Source of the DNA: Limanda limanda
Lineage: Eukaryota; Chordata; Actinopteri; Pleuronectiformes; Pleuronectidae
DNA: 64,000 nt
Assembly (NCBI RefSeq): GCF_963576545.1
Contig: NC_083646.1
Location: forward strand, 14,673,238-14,737,237
Direction: 5' to 3'
Part shown: one piece after another, positions 20,192 through 30,957 of the stretch
Layout: each line of letters opens with the position of its first letter
Position numbering within the stretch: position 1 is the first letter of the stretch
Made by a program: the position numbers and the translations under genes
The notes under the pieces: generated by a model
Database searches by the model: none
The model's input: only the letters and a program-made list of their open reading frames with translations
Told to the model about the DNA's origin: nothing

Positions 20192-23100
20192 CTTTTAACA
20201 GGTCAAACAGGGACAGTGAAAGGTCCAGACCTCAGCATCAAAGCGCGGGTCCTGACACACGTCGCTGATGTTAACGGGCAGTCCCGTGGAAGCCACCAGC
20301 TCAGCAATGCTGTTATTGATCAGCCAATCAGAACACGACAGCTTCTCCAAGCTGATGTGGCCAGTGATGCAACAGGAAACAAGTCAGTTAAACATCAAGA
20401 ACAACAGCAGCAAATAGTTCAAGTTTCTTACTGGAAATGCACCAAAGAGTCATAGATTTTCATGAAATATTCTTTGTATCTTATATCCATGTGTCCTTTT
20501 GCATCTTATATCCATGGTTACCACGTCTGTTGCTTTAGTACCCCCCATGAGCTAAATAACCAACCTGTCCGACTGTACCCAGTAATTTTTATAACCTTCG
20601 AGAGTTTCACCTGATGTCACGGTCAATGTTGCACAAGGGCGACATGAGTTCAAACGTCTTGGAGAACTTTACAACCTGCAAGAAAGGACAGGAGTTGCCA
20701 CAGTGAGCGCATTTAGCAACAGAGACAGGAGAGGTTTGCACTGATAAGGAATGAGGCGCCTCACAGGTGAGTCGATGTCCTCCAGGAGAAGCACAGAGCA
20801 GCGTTCACACTGCAAGAGGGTCAGAGCTCGCTGCATGATCTTCCTCACAATCTTCTCCAGGTCGGTCTGCTCCTCAAACAGGTCGTTGACCACCTCCAGC
20901 AGAGCCTGAGGAGAAAAGCAAGGGACACATGGTCACCAGTGTTCATTAGTAACATCTGTAGTTAAGCACTTAGAGATAAAAATAGGAATTTACTATTTAT
21001 CCTCCAGGGGCTATAAAACCAGTAAACATCTATTTTCTCCATAAATGCACAATTTGCAACTTCTCACCCTGCTCCTGTCATACTCCTTGCGAGACTCTGA
21101 AAACAACTTGGCATTGGAAATCGATATTCCACAGAATGGTAGATACATCTGCAGCACCTGAGAAAAAGTACAAAAAATAGGCAGGTGGTGAAGAGCATGC
21201 ATAATCTATAAATGTGAGCTATTTATATGCTAAAAGAAAAGGCATAAAAGAAGAGAAAACAATGTGTGTTGATGGGGGCGGTAGGTCACGATGGAGTCGG
21301 CTGTTTCTCTGCATGAATTCCTCTCCAACAGATTCCCTGTTAATGAAGTATTGATGTCGAGAAAGACACCATTTAAGATGCCAAAGGCCTAGAAATGTCC
21401 AGATGAGCTGACACATCTCGATGGAGTCCTTCTCGTCTATTCTCAGGACTAGTTTCTGAAGTTACTTTGCCTCGGCTATATTTAGTGATTTTATTTCACT
21501 TTCATATGCACAGAAGACTAAAAATGCTGCTGCTACTACAAACTTGGTTTCTCTGAAGTCAAAGTCAGAGAGCATACTGTATGAATTAAGAATAAATGAA
21601 TTTACACAACTTTATCCTGCCACCTTGTGGACAAACTGTGACACCTCTGGACACAGGTGAGTAATCTGATAATGTTTCTTACACACTGTGTGTACATGCT
21701 TTTGTTGATTTTAATGTATCTACCTGAAATGAGCACATTAGACTTTTAATGACCTTGCTACACGCACATGCAACAAGAAGCCAACACTATTCACCTCACA
21801 ATATATTGGTTGCTCATCAACAAACTGAGGAAAGAAATTCCTCGGCTGTATGAAATGTAAGCAACGTTATAATACATGCAGATTCTAGTAAACCTATTTG
21901 AAGTGAATTTCTCAAGGGAGTATTTGACAATGTATCCTCTCAAAATGCATTTCCTAAGTGTGTGGTTGTGTGTGTGTGTGTGTGTGTTGCACTGCCAGAC
22001 ATATTTAATGCTCCACACTCAAGTGAGAGTTGACCTCATCTCTTCACATTTGTCTGGTAATGTGTTTCCCAGGGAACACTTTGCCCCTACTCCGCAGCCA
22101 TTAAAAAAGAGAAGTACAAACAGTGTTTTCAGCTGCATGGCTAAAGCGTTCCTGTGCAAGTGTGTGTGTGCGTGTGTTTGTGTGTGTGTGTGTGCGGTGT
22201 GTGTGGGGTGTGTGTGTGTAAATGGTGGTGGGGATTGAGTGGGAAGGTACACTATTCTCCACAGAAATTATAACTCCAGCACTAAAATAAACCGTAATGG
22301 CCAAAACTATAACTTCAATAAACCTGGAGAAGATAATAAAATACAATGTGAATGCCACAACCCTCCCTGGTAACATGAATTTTATTTTTGATCAAGCAAG
22401 AAACATTATATCCTCCTCACCTTCTCATCATCCTCAGTGAAGGGGCTGCCCAAGGGGTTCTTGTTTATTGCTTGCACGACACCTATGACCTCTCCATCAC
22501 TGTTGCAGATGGCCAGGCAGAGGATGGACTGAGTCTTGTAGCCGGTCAACTTGTCTATTTCATCACTGAAGCGGTGATCCTGGGAAAAGGAATCCCACAA
22601 ACACACTTTACACATCCATGAGCCAACATGAAAACATGCATCACATTCCACCTTGCAGCCCTGTATGACCATATTTAGGCACCACTGTCATGCACAATAA
22701 ATAAGTTGTGATTGTTTGGGATTTAAATCCACGGCTCTAAAGGAGGCCTCTTGTTTTTAAGCTGAAAACTATAATACCCCTCCTTCCTTGACACATTTCA
22801 ACACTATTGCAGTAATAGGCCTGGACCTCAGGGGGATCTGCATCATGTTGCCTTAGCCTCCCCAGCAGCCCAGGGCCATGATATAATGATGTGGTGCGCA
22901 ACTGGTAGCGGATATAGACGAGATCTAGCTTGTGGGAAGCTGAGAGACTCGCAACGCTTGCTTCCCTGCGTTGTTGATTTTTTCTTTGAAAACTATAGAG
23001 TGAAGTTATTCTTTATTCTGACATGTTTTAGGTAATTAATCGAAGTGTTTGTTCAGTTTCTTTGAGTGGAGCGCGAAGCATCGTGCGCAAAAAGTTTCAT

Positions 23101-24229
23101 CCCAGAATGGTGGCACAACTGTTCCCAGCATTGCCCAGCATTACCAGTCTCCTCTGGCAACACAACGACCTCAAAGACAACTCATTAAAATGTGTCGCAC
23201 TCATTTTGAACATGTGTGGATACTTTCATGTGACCAAAGGGGAGAGTCGCCTGCAGCAAGGACTCACTGTTTATGTTCGTGTTTTCTCCAGATGCTGCAA
23301 ACACAGATCTGGTTTTCACTTGGGTCATAAATCATAAATCAACATCTTAACTCTCTTGAAGTATCAGTGAATCTGCCCAACTTTGGTCCAGATATTAAAC
23401 GTGTAAATATCATCTGGATGATTGTGTGCACCAGGCTCACATTTACCTGATATGCATTTGGGATGTTCACAGTCTCCCCGTGCTCTGCCACATACCCAAT
23501 GATCCCCTTGCCCCACGGCACCTGCACCTCATTGGAGTGCAGTCTGCTGGAGGATGGTCGGACCGTGGTGCCCGAGTGCACGTCGAAGAACTTGGACACC
23601 AGCGTCCTCTTGTGCGCGGGTCCCTCCACGAGGAAAAGCGAGCACCTGTCTGCGTCCACCAGGATGCACACGTTGATCAGGATCTTATAGCTCAGGTTGG
23701 TCAGGTCCAGATCGTTGGAGATGTCCTTCACCAACTCCAGGAAGAACTCCCGCTCGTTGGTTTCCTTCAGTCGGTATTTGTAGTCGATGGCGCTGGACGC
23801 GTACTGGGGCACGCTGACCCTGGACTCCAGCAGCGCGCTCAGGATGTGCGCGGTGGTCGGAGGAAGGGAGCTGGCTTTACGCAGGAGCGCACGACGCCTC
23901 ACGCTGGACTGGGACTCGTGTTCGATGATGCTGACGTGCTCGTCGTAGGTCCGGTGCGCGGTGGTGGCTTTGGACCGGGCGAAGTTCCGTCGCAGCTCCA
24001 TGTGGGACGACCTGCGCCGGAGCCCGTCCGGGTTGCCGGACCACAGCGGGTCCCTGTGGCAGGCGGCGCCGCGCTTCTCATCACTGGCTGGGGACGCCTT
24101 GGACGGCTGATGCTCCTTCAACCACCTGCTGACCTGGTCACACTTCGCCTTGCGGACCAGATACTCCTCGAAGAGATCCGGATGGCAGTCCAGGAACGCT
24201 TCTATATCCGAGAAGTCAAATGTTGTCAT
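14203..24229 (-). CDS. pde11al: Dual 3',5'-cyclic-AMP/GMP phosphodiesterase 11A, probably the fish pde11a-like paralogue; complete, 20 exons, 935 aa
   Basis: This enzyme hydrolyses cAMP and cGMP in the cytosol. Coding exons in transcript order are 24229-23447, 22579-22421, 21157-21068, 20905-20765, 20675-20611, 20351-20231, 19970-19895, 19808-19741, 19607-19515, 18607-18557, 18375-18229, 18087-17980, 16348-16239, 16154-16064, 15656-15556, 15385-15308, 15219-15156, 14842-14768, 14671-14588 and 14505-14203. Every intron is GT-AG and the phases join into one 935-residue frame; human PDE11A4 has about 933. The start is supported because the first residues ([21 protein letters not shown]) match the PDE11A4 N-terminus. 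Order: regulatory N-terminus with two PKA/PKG-like sites (RRSS near 72-75, RKASS near 117-121), GAF-A, GAF-B, catalytic domain, then an acidic Ser/Thr/Glu-rich tail. All metal and catalytic residues are intact. PDE11 is clear from [12 protein letters not shown] and the [19 protein letters not shown] stretch. The choice of pde11al over pde11a rests only on the neighbouring genes. Confidence 0.93.
14588..18375 (-). other. pde11al: PDEase catalytic (HD) domain of the PDE11 gene
   Basis: Exon 12 encodes [10 protein letters not shown], with the proton-donor His at about residue 617 and metal His 621. Exon 13 encodes [13 protein letters not shown], with metal His 657 and Asp 658. Exon 14 gives [13 protein letters not shown] and exon 17 gives [13 protein letters not shown], with metal Asp near 769. 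Exon 19 gives [15 protein letters not shown], with the purine-selective Gln near 822. All residues needed for Zn/Mg binding and catalysis are therefore present, so the gene should encode an active enzyme. The introns between these exons hold a CA run at 15679 and the large GGATA array at 16401-17231. Confidence 0.9.
16401..17231 (+). repeat. (GGATA)n pentanucleotide satellite, about 830 bp, with variant units
   Basis: Blocks of pure GGATA alternate with variant units (GGGTA, GGAAA, GGATC, GGACA). A repeated higher-order segment, GGATATGGTAGGAAAGGAT then GGACAGGAAAGG, appears near 16420 and 16801. Lies in the PDE11 intron between exons 12 and 13, both of which encode metal-binding residues. 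Confidence 0.97.
20158..20189 (+). repeat. (TG)n microsatellite
   Basis: Perfect TG run 42 bp beyond the acceptor-side exon 6 end in the PDE11 intron between exons 6 and 7. Confidence 0.95.
22159..22220 (+). repeat. (TG)n imperfect microsatellite
   Basis: TG run with CG and GGG interruptions in the PDE11 intron between exons 2 and 3. A shorter TG run is at 21959-21986. Confidence 0.93.
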
Positions 24230-24307
24230 GGTGAGAGCAGCTGTGAAGGGCCAAGTGAGAGACTTCTAGTGTGGATGGAACAAGACTTTCTGGTCGAATG
24301 GTTGAGA

Positions 24308-24453
24308 AGAGAGGGGAGAGAGGAGAGAGGAGAGAGGAGAGAGGAGAGAGGAGGGAGGAGAGAGGAGAGAGGAGAGAGGAGAGAGGAGAGAGGAGAGAGG
24401 AGAGAGGAGAGAGGAGAGAGGAGAGAGGAGAGAGGAGAGAGGAGAGAGGAGAG
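24308..24453 (+). repeat. Heptanucleotide (AGAGAGG)n tandem repeat in the PDE11 5' leader region
   Basis: About 20 near-perfect 7-bp units, purine-only on the plus strand, start some 79 bp upstream of the PDE11 start codon. In transcript sense it is a pyrimidine tract (CCTCTCT)n. Because 7 is not a multiple of 3, gain or loss of single units shifts any reading frame crossing it. Confidence 0.9.
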
Positions 24454-24660
24454 GAGGCTGCAGCTGAGCTTGTCAAAGAAGTGATGTCCTCATAAAATTT
24501 TTCTTCATTCACCCCACATGAGCTCGTCCATCGTGTTCTCTTGTGAAACACTGGGAGCACATGTGGTCCAGCACGTCCAGTGTGTCTGATGGAGAGAGAG
24601 GAGCTACAGCTGTCAGTCAGGGAGATGAAGCTGTGTCTCTGGAGTAGAACAACACAGCGC

Positions 24661-24668
24661 CTATATAG
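24661..24668 (-). promoter_or_regulatory. pde11al: Candidate TATA box of the PDE11 gene
   Basis: The palindrome CTATATAG lies about 430 bp upstream of the start codon. If used, transcription would begin near 24633 and give an unspliced leader of about 400 nt. That leader would contain the AGAGAGG heptamer repeat. Position and motif only; a more distal promoter with a spliced leader is possible. Confidence 0.45.
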
Positions 24669-24933
24669 CCTCAGTAGAGAAAAAAAAACTGCAGGGCAGT
24701 GTTCACTCTCTCTCTCTCTCTCTTTATTCTACACCACCTGAGACTCTGTGCAGGGCTCCAATCACAACCCAGCACCAATATGATGTTTTATTTTCATTGA
24801 ACACGCGCAGCCAAGGCACTATTTTCATATGTAGGCTCATATATAAACATATGTACTTATACGTGTGTGTTGATATAGATATGACAATGAGAAGGGTGGT
24901 CTGCATGTACTTTTGTACTGCTTGTTCTTCCAT

Positions 24934-25131
<198 letters not shown>

Positions 25132-27204
25132 GTGGCTGTAGAGGTATGAAAGCTGCAGCTCTGACAGTCAAACTAACTCTGAATAACTCAGGGAAACAGG
25201 ATATGACTGAATTGATGGAGAGAATGAAAACAGTGAAAGACTATAATGGCACTCAGTCGAGCCCATATCTCTGCCAAGGCCAAACAATCCGACACACAAC
25301 TGTCTAACTCTTGTAATGAAAAATAAGAGGAGCAGGGAACATGCCTGATATTCGCTAGAAACTCTCAACACCATATGCAAGTCAGATTTTGTTTAACATC
25401 ATGATCGTAACCACTGCATCCTTGGTGCAGGCAGAAGACTTTATGTTTGCACAATTTTCACTGAGTTGCATGCAACTGGAAAAACACTCATGTCACATAT
25501 TAAGATGTCAGAAGAAGCTGCTTAATATGATTTGCATCAAAGTATTTCCTATTTGAGGGGTAAACACATATGTGTGTTATCGCAGGGTGATGTGTGGCCT
25601 TGCAATTAGAAGATTACAATACTGTTTCTTTCATACTCCCACCTTCATTTTCATTTTCAAACACACACACTAACACATAAAAAAAATCCGTCTTTGGTTG
25701 TGAAATGTTTTTTTATTTTTTTACATGAAATTAATGAAACATCCTCCAGAGCTGTGTGCTTTGAGGTGCAGGTTCACAGGTTCATCTTTTATTCTTTCAT
25801 TCTCGGCTCGCATGAAAGAAGCGGTATGAATGTCTCCATAAACTCTGTGAAGGAGATCGTGCTCGATGTTTTATAAAAGTGTTGCATTTTTAACTTTACC
25901 AAAACCAAATAACACTCAGCACTCAAATACTCTCAGGCCTTAGAGTATTCGATGAGTGCTAGTAGATTTCAGAGGTTGTTGGTGCCCAAAGATAATATTT
26001 GGGCCTCTGGCAGCTTTTTAGATGGAGTAAAGTTAGTTTGCAACAATGCAGAAAATAAAAAAAAATCATCATGAGAGAGGTGCATTCATTTCTCCCTATA
26101 TTCCTGATGTTATTGGTGAGGTACCTATATCTACTGATTAAGTTGAATTTCTGCCGGTGTTTGAAACCCTCTGGGCATCAACCTGAATCCGCACAATAAC
26201 TTAATATTAGGGAAATCACTGCGGGCCGCGGCACATTTATAATGCAGCAGCAGGAAATGTAATCTGGAGAGCGGCAGTTCCGCTGGGGCAGAGCCGGGGT
26301 AATTGGTTACTGGACTTAGCTCAGGCTGCTTGATCGCACTTGTGTGTTTTTGCAGAGACTTTGGACAAGGTCTCGTGGGAATCCCAATTAAAAAGCAGAA
26401 TGCAGAATGTGGGTCTGGTGAGGGTCAACAAACAAGGTGAGGTTTGCTGCTCGGAAAGCAGCCGTGTCATGTCCAAGGAAAGGCAGCTGCATTGATTATA
26501 AGTCCATCCCTGATCGGTTGATTGACAGCTGGTATTTAGGTGCAGTTTTCAGGTTCCTGGTGTCTTCAGGAGCAGATCAGCTTGTCCTATTTTAAACAGC
26601 CTGACTTCTTCTTTCCTCACTTTGAGTGATGGGATGAAAACATTATTTTCTGCAAAAGTTACACGGTGTGTTTTCTTTTGTCTCGGATGAGTTTTTGATA
26701 TTTCTTTTTCATTGGTTTGAATCAGAATCTGCTGATTGTTTGTTAGTTGTTTACTGTCAATCAAATCTGTTCTAATCACCCCCTCACAGTCCTAATGAAG
26801 CAGATTAGCTGAGTGTGTGTTGGCCTTTTTAATACACAGACATTGTGTTTCATAGGTAGCTTGTTTGGTCATGATTTTTTAATGTTGTTGTGAATTATTA
26901 ACATATAAAGCCAAGCTATTAGGGGTTTTTAATATAATATAGTCATTAAACAACATTGTATGGACTGGGCACTATTAGGCTTCTTGGGTTCCCTGGATAA
27001 AGTAAGTTATTGTTTCAATTGTACCTTATTTTTTTGAGTCTCATCAAATTAAGTTTAAGGATTAATACAAATCCTTTGAAAAGTTTAGGGAACCCTCCAG
27101 AGACACTGCTTGTATTTCATTGGTGTTCTAACTTTAATCAGAGTCGGATGTGTTGTAAAGCTATGAGTTGGCCGGTATTCACCAGAGACAAGGAAGAAAA
27201 ACGT
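25132..27204. other. Intergenic sequence upstream of PDE11
   Basis: No gene seen. A moderately GC-rich patch near 26220-26310 (GCGGGCCGCGG, GGCAGAGCCGGGG) is the only compositional change; it could be regulatory but carries no diagnostic motif. Confidence 0.4.
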
Positions 27205-27478
27205 GGCTTGTGGTACAGTCATTAGCACAATCACCTCACAGCAAGAAAGATCCATGTTGAAATCCCAGTTCGGCCGAGGTCTTTCTGTGTGGAGTTTGCA
27301 TGTTCTTTGTTTTTTTTCGGATACTCCGGTTTTCTCCCATAGTCCAAAGACAAGCAAATTGCCTGTGATACACCAGCGACCTGTCCAGACTGCACCCTGC
27401 CCTCATCCAATGTCAGCTGGGATTGACTCAAGCTCCCCCATAACCCTCAAAGAGCAAGCGCTCCAGATAATGGATACA
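27205..27478 (+). repeat. tRNA-like SINE copy, near full length
   Basis: Starts GGCTTGTGGTACAGTCATTAGCAC and CCTCACAGCAAGAAAG, followed by a degenerate B box (TTGAAATCCC). The body (TTTCTGTGTGGAGTTTGCATG, TAGTCCAAAGACAAGC, CAGCGACCTGTCCAGACTG) and the tail CAGATAATGGATAC follow. Between PDE11 and spmip4. Confidence 0.75.
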
Positions 27479-28554
27479 TGCTCAAGGAAGAAACTCACAG
27501 CAGCACCATGGACAGCGCACATCTAGCCTGCCACCAAAATCCTTGAAGAACTCATTCTACAAATTGAGCACAAAATGTCTGAATGAGGTGAAAATTGTCC
27601 CTGAATCTCTCTTTGAACATGATTTTTTTTTGTCAGTGTCTGCAGCACATTTAACTGTTTCTATGACAATGACAATGAAACGTGACTCCTGAAACCAAAC
27701 CCTCCTGCACACAGCTTGTATCTGGTGACAGTGTGTGCTAGTCAGAGCCAACTCCATTTTCATTTCAGCGCAGCTTTAGTTTAGTTGTATGAGTTTACCA
27801 GACTGTGACTGTGTAATATGATCAGATCCACACTTGATAACCCGGTGACATGCAGCAATGAGCAGTGATTGGATATGAAAATACTGACACTGACAATCTT
27901 GATCTCTATAGTAACTACTCCTGCACTACTGGAACATAATGAATCACAAGGTTACATGTACTTAGCAAACTCAATGATTGTGTGATGTTGCTTCAGTGTT
28001 TTGTTTTAGTCTCACAAAGGACTTTAAGGCCACACCTCTGCTCACACACTTGATGCTGGGGGTTGGATTGTGTGTCACTCACTGAGATCCCATTGTTTAT
28101 TGTAACACTGTCACTCTGACCGTTCCAGGAATTCAAACCCATGTCACAGGCCACAGGCGAAGACGAGGGAGTCCAGTTCTGTGAATGTATCCTTGAGGCT
28201 TTCCACATTTATTCTCCTGGACCTGAACAATGACGGCTGTCGGTATCTGCATCGGGAGGACGGAAGAAACTTGTCTGGATTAGTTTCTCGGCATTCACAA
28301 TAAGGGGTAAAATAAAATCTATTCAATCAATTTTGTTCTATGCCCCTATCTTTGAGTAATCGTTGTGCAATTATTTCATAAATTAAACTATAACGTGTGC
28401 TGTAATGCTATGTGTGAACGTACTGTCAATTATATAAAGCAGGTCAGGGGTTGCAACAAGTCATGGAAAATTTAATTAAATGAATGCTTATGGTAAAACA
28501 ATAAGACAAAACAACATTATTGATTAGCAGATGAGGTTTTACCACAGATTCAAC

Positions 28555-28815
28555 TTAATTACCTCTGCCAACAAGGTCATGTCTTTAGCACCTCCATGTG
28601 TTGGTTGCTTGCTTGTTTGCCCATTAAATGGCAAAAATCCAGACAATGGTCAAGGAATGTTTTTCCAGTCTCTGAAATATTCTGATATGGGGTTGTTTTT
28701 TGAAATTTTCACAGATTTTCCTGGAATTATTCCTCCAACTTGATGAAAAAAATCAGGCACATTTAGAGGACTGATACCTATGAATCTGTGCAATTTGTTT
28801 GAGCTTGATTGAGCT
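28555..28815 (+). repeat. Dispersed repeat (GAGGTTATGTTTTCACCCCTG family), degraded copy
   Basis: CCTCTGCCAACAAGGTCATGTC, a GCTTGCTTGTTTGC run, TTTTCACAGATTTTCCTGG and GAGGACTGATACCTATGAATCTGTGCAATTTG match the family order. It ends about 120 bp before the first spmip4 exon. Confidence 0.55.
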
Positions 28816-28937
28816 CAAGGGGACTCGCAGGGAGGTATGCTCTCTTCTGACTGCCATTCAAGTTTGTTAACTTAACCTTCATGTACTTTTCTCTCCTCAG
28901 TATTTCTTACTTTCTGAGTCAGAGTCCCAGCAGCTAG

Positions 28938-30957
28938 ATGGAGCCGGATTCTTCACTTACATACAACGTCCCTTCTGATTTAAACAGGCGTTATCCCTGT
29001 GACTATGGAGGCGCCATTATGTCTGAGTGAGTTTAGTAACATTCTGCATAGAAAAATCTAAATTAAAAATGTGATGCATCAAATGTAGTTGAATAATATT
29101 TTACTTTCACAGATATATCACCAGTCCAGAGCTTTATACCAATACTGGCAAAAAGAAAAGTAAACTTCGTCTCAATGACCAGTTGTAAGTAGCCATTGAT
29201 TTACAATAATTCAAATATAATTCAGATTCTTCAGTAGTGATACAAAATAATACGTGTTGTTTTTGTGTTATTGTGTCGTGTCTTTTCTCAGAATACCAAA
29301 ACCAACTGACATAAATGTGGCGTGAGTACCTGCATGAACACACATTCTTAACGTGTTTTCCTGTGTCTGCCTCAAACATTGGAGACTCTTTATCTTTCTT
29401 TGTTTTACAACAGGGAAAAAATGTCACAAATTCCAACTCTAAGGGAACATCCCTACTCATCCCACATCTCCCGGTTTGCAATGTTCCCATCCTTCCAGTC
29501 ACCAGACGACCCGGTGACAGGAGTCAGAGCTGCCTCCCAACCTTACCCCAGCCGGCTCATCCCGAACAGTGCACCAGACGTCACTCTGCAGAGCAAAACG
29601 TTTGGTAAAAGTGACAAATATTGTGGCAAAATTGGATATCAAAATAGATTTCTACTGAGAAGTCTTGAAGGTGTCTCTATTTTCATATAAAGGTGGCCCA
29701 TATAGACATGAAATCTTGGAGACGCCAATAAAAACCAAGCAGAAGGCCGTTAGGTGGACGGGAGAACACAGCTTCCGGGATGTGAGTAATAAAATACATG
29801 GCTTCATGTTGTCGATGTCAAGTTAATCAATAATTTAAATACCTCACCGACTTCCTCCAGCAGTCCGACGCATCGAAGGGGGAGAACCAAGTGTTCTACC
29901 CGACTCCTCCAAAGACGGTCCTGCCCAACCCCAAACTGCGTCACTGGGATTTGTCTTTATCTGAGCGGACGAGCAACATGTTGAAAAATCTGGAGAGGAC
30001 ACACTGGATCACCTCTTACCAAATGGACTACAATGGTACAAGCCCAATAATTAGATATCTTTTTCACTTTGAAATCGATAATTAATAATCTGCCATTTAA
30101 ATTTGATATTTTGAAGAATCTGGGCCAGCCAATCCTTTGAAAGTAGATGACTTCGAGGAAAAAACGAGACTCAGTGGGATCATTTCACACACTGCAACAC
30201 TGGTAAAACACTCACAGTGTGTGTTACCTTTACAATAACATAGGTACAGTGTGCAACATTAATCTTAATGAGTGTTTTTTTCCGACAGAGAGAAGGGTCT
30301 TATCCTGTGTTTGTTCCCTCAAAACCAAAACACGCATGTAGAAGAAGACAGGGGAGCCACGTGGGGAGGAGCACCTGCAGTCCCACTGCTGCTGAACTCC
30401 TGAATACATCCTCAGCTCGACAGCAAGGAGCCGCTACAGCTATTATAAACCAGCTTAGGCCACAAGAGATCACAGCTCAGCATAATGAGGCCCCGGATTT
30501 AAATCCAAAGGGCCACAGTTGGTCCTTTGGAGCACAGAGGGATGAGCCGTCCCAGGGGGCTTCACGCAGAGTATCCATGTCACAGAACAACCAAGAGGCA
30601 GATAGATCACAGCAGAACTTTAAAGTTGCAGGTATTGAATCACTTACTGAGTCACTATCAAGAGCCCCTTCAGAACTGCAGAAACCAGCAGAGGGCAGAG
30701 AGCTGGCACACGGCATCTCTAACCTCGGCATCCTGCAGAGGCCTCGTGTCCTGCCCGGCATCCGGCCAGGCGACAGCGCTGGGACTACGAGTGGAGCAAA
30801 TGCTCTCCTGGACCTTCAAAATTCATTCAGTAAGACGGCAGCACATCGCAGGTTCAATAACTCTATCACACATGCTGCTGTGGACCTGAGGGACAACGTG
30901 GTCACAGGGAGACAACACAACTTCTACGGGATCAACTGCTGCTACTTGCATGGATAA
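28938..30957 (+). CDS. spmip4: Sperm-associated microtubule inner protein 4 (C7orf31) orthologue; complete, 8 exons, 466 aa
   Basis: SPMIP4 is a sperm microtubule inner protein, placed inside axonemal doublets (family knowledge). Coding exons are 28938-29026, 29113-29184, 29292-29321, 29414-29604, 29693-29781, 29861-30035, 30117-30202 and 30289-30957; all introns are GT-AG and the frames join. Matches to human C7orf31, recalled and not searched: DYGGAIM (REYGGII), LIPKPTDINVAEK, EHPYSSHISRFAMFPSFQSPDD, PYRHEILETPIKTKQKAVRW, VFYPTPPKTVLPN, NLERTHWITSYQMDYNG, and the C-terminal NSFSKTAAHRRF plus DLRDN and HNFYGIN. The ATG at 28938 is the first in an exon whose frame reaches these matches. The human protein has a longer N-terminus and a longer middle (about 590 aa), so an extra upstream exon cannot be excluded. 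The last exon encodes 222 residues; residues 260-400 are low in recognisable conservation. Confidence 0.85.
29858..29863 (+). promoter_or_regulatory. spmip4: Tandem NAGNAG splice acceptor of spmip4 exon 6
   Basis: The acceptor reads CCTC CAG CAG TCC, so two AG sites three bases apart are available. Use of the first keeps a Gln codon at the start of exon 6; use of the second drops it without a frameshift. Confidence 0.5.

Larger units (their letters stand above)
19515..23700 (-). other. pde11al: Tandem GAF-A and GAF-B domains of the PDE11 gene
   Basis: Exon 1 from about residue 165 ([14 protein letters not shown]) through exon 3 encodes GAF-A. It ends with [15 protein letters not shown], a good fit to the NKxnFx3DE signature of cyclic-nucleotide-binding GAF domains. 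Exons 4 to 9 encode the linker and [30 protein letters not shown], then [13 protein letters not shown] and [18 protein letters not shown]. The GAF-B signature is degenerate, with NR in place of NK, as in mammalian PDE11A. In PDE11, GAF-A is the cGMP-sensing module and GAF-B supports dimerisation (family knowledge). Confidence 0.88.

Noticed and set aside
23426..24484. 352-codon plus-strand frame opposite PDE11 exon 1
   Set aside because: Antisense shadow of a GC-rich coding exon extended by the AGAGAGG repeat; the minus strand encodes the conserved PDE11 N-terminus.
28144..28326. 60-codon minus-strand frame with Cys and Arg (YCECRETNPD) between PDE11 and spmip4
   Set aside because: No recognisable family and no consistent splice sites. 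The resemblance to the start of human C7orf31 (YCCRE) is on the wrong strand and too short to count.
30477..30761. 94-codon minus-strand frame opposite the last spmip4 exon
   Set aside because: Antisense shadow; the plus strand carries the conserved C-terminal motif.
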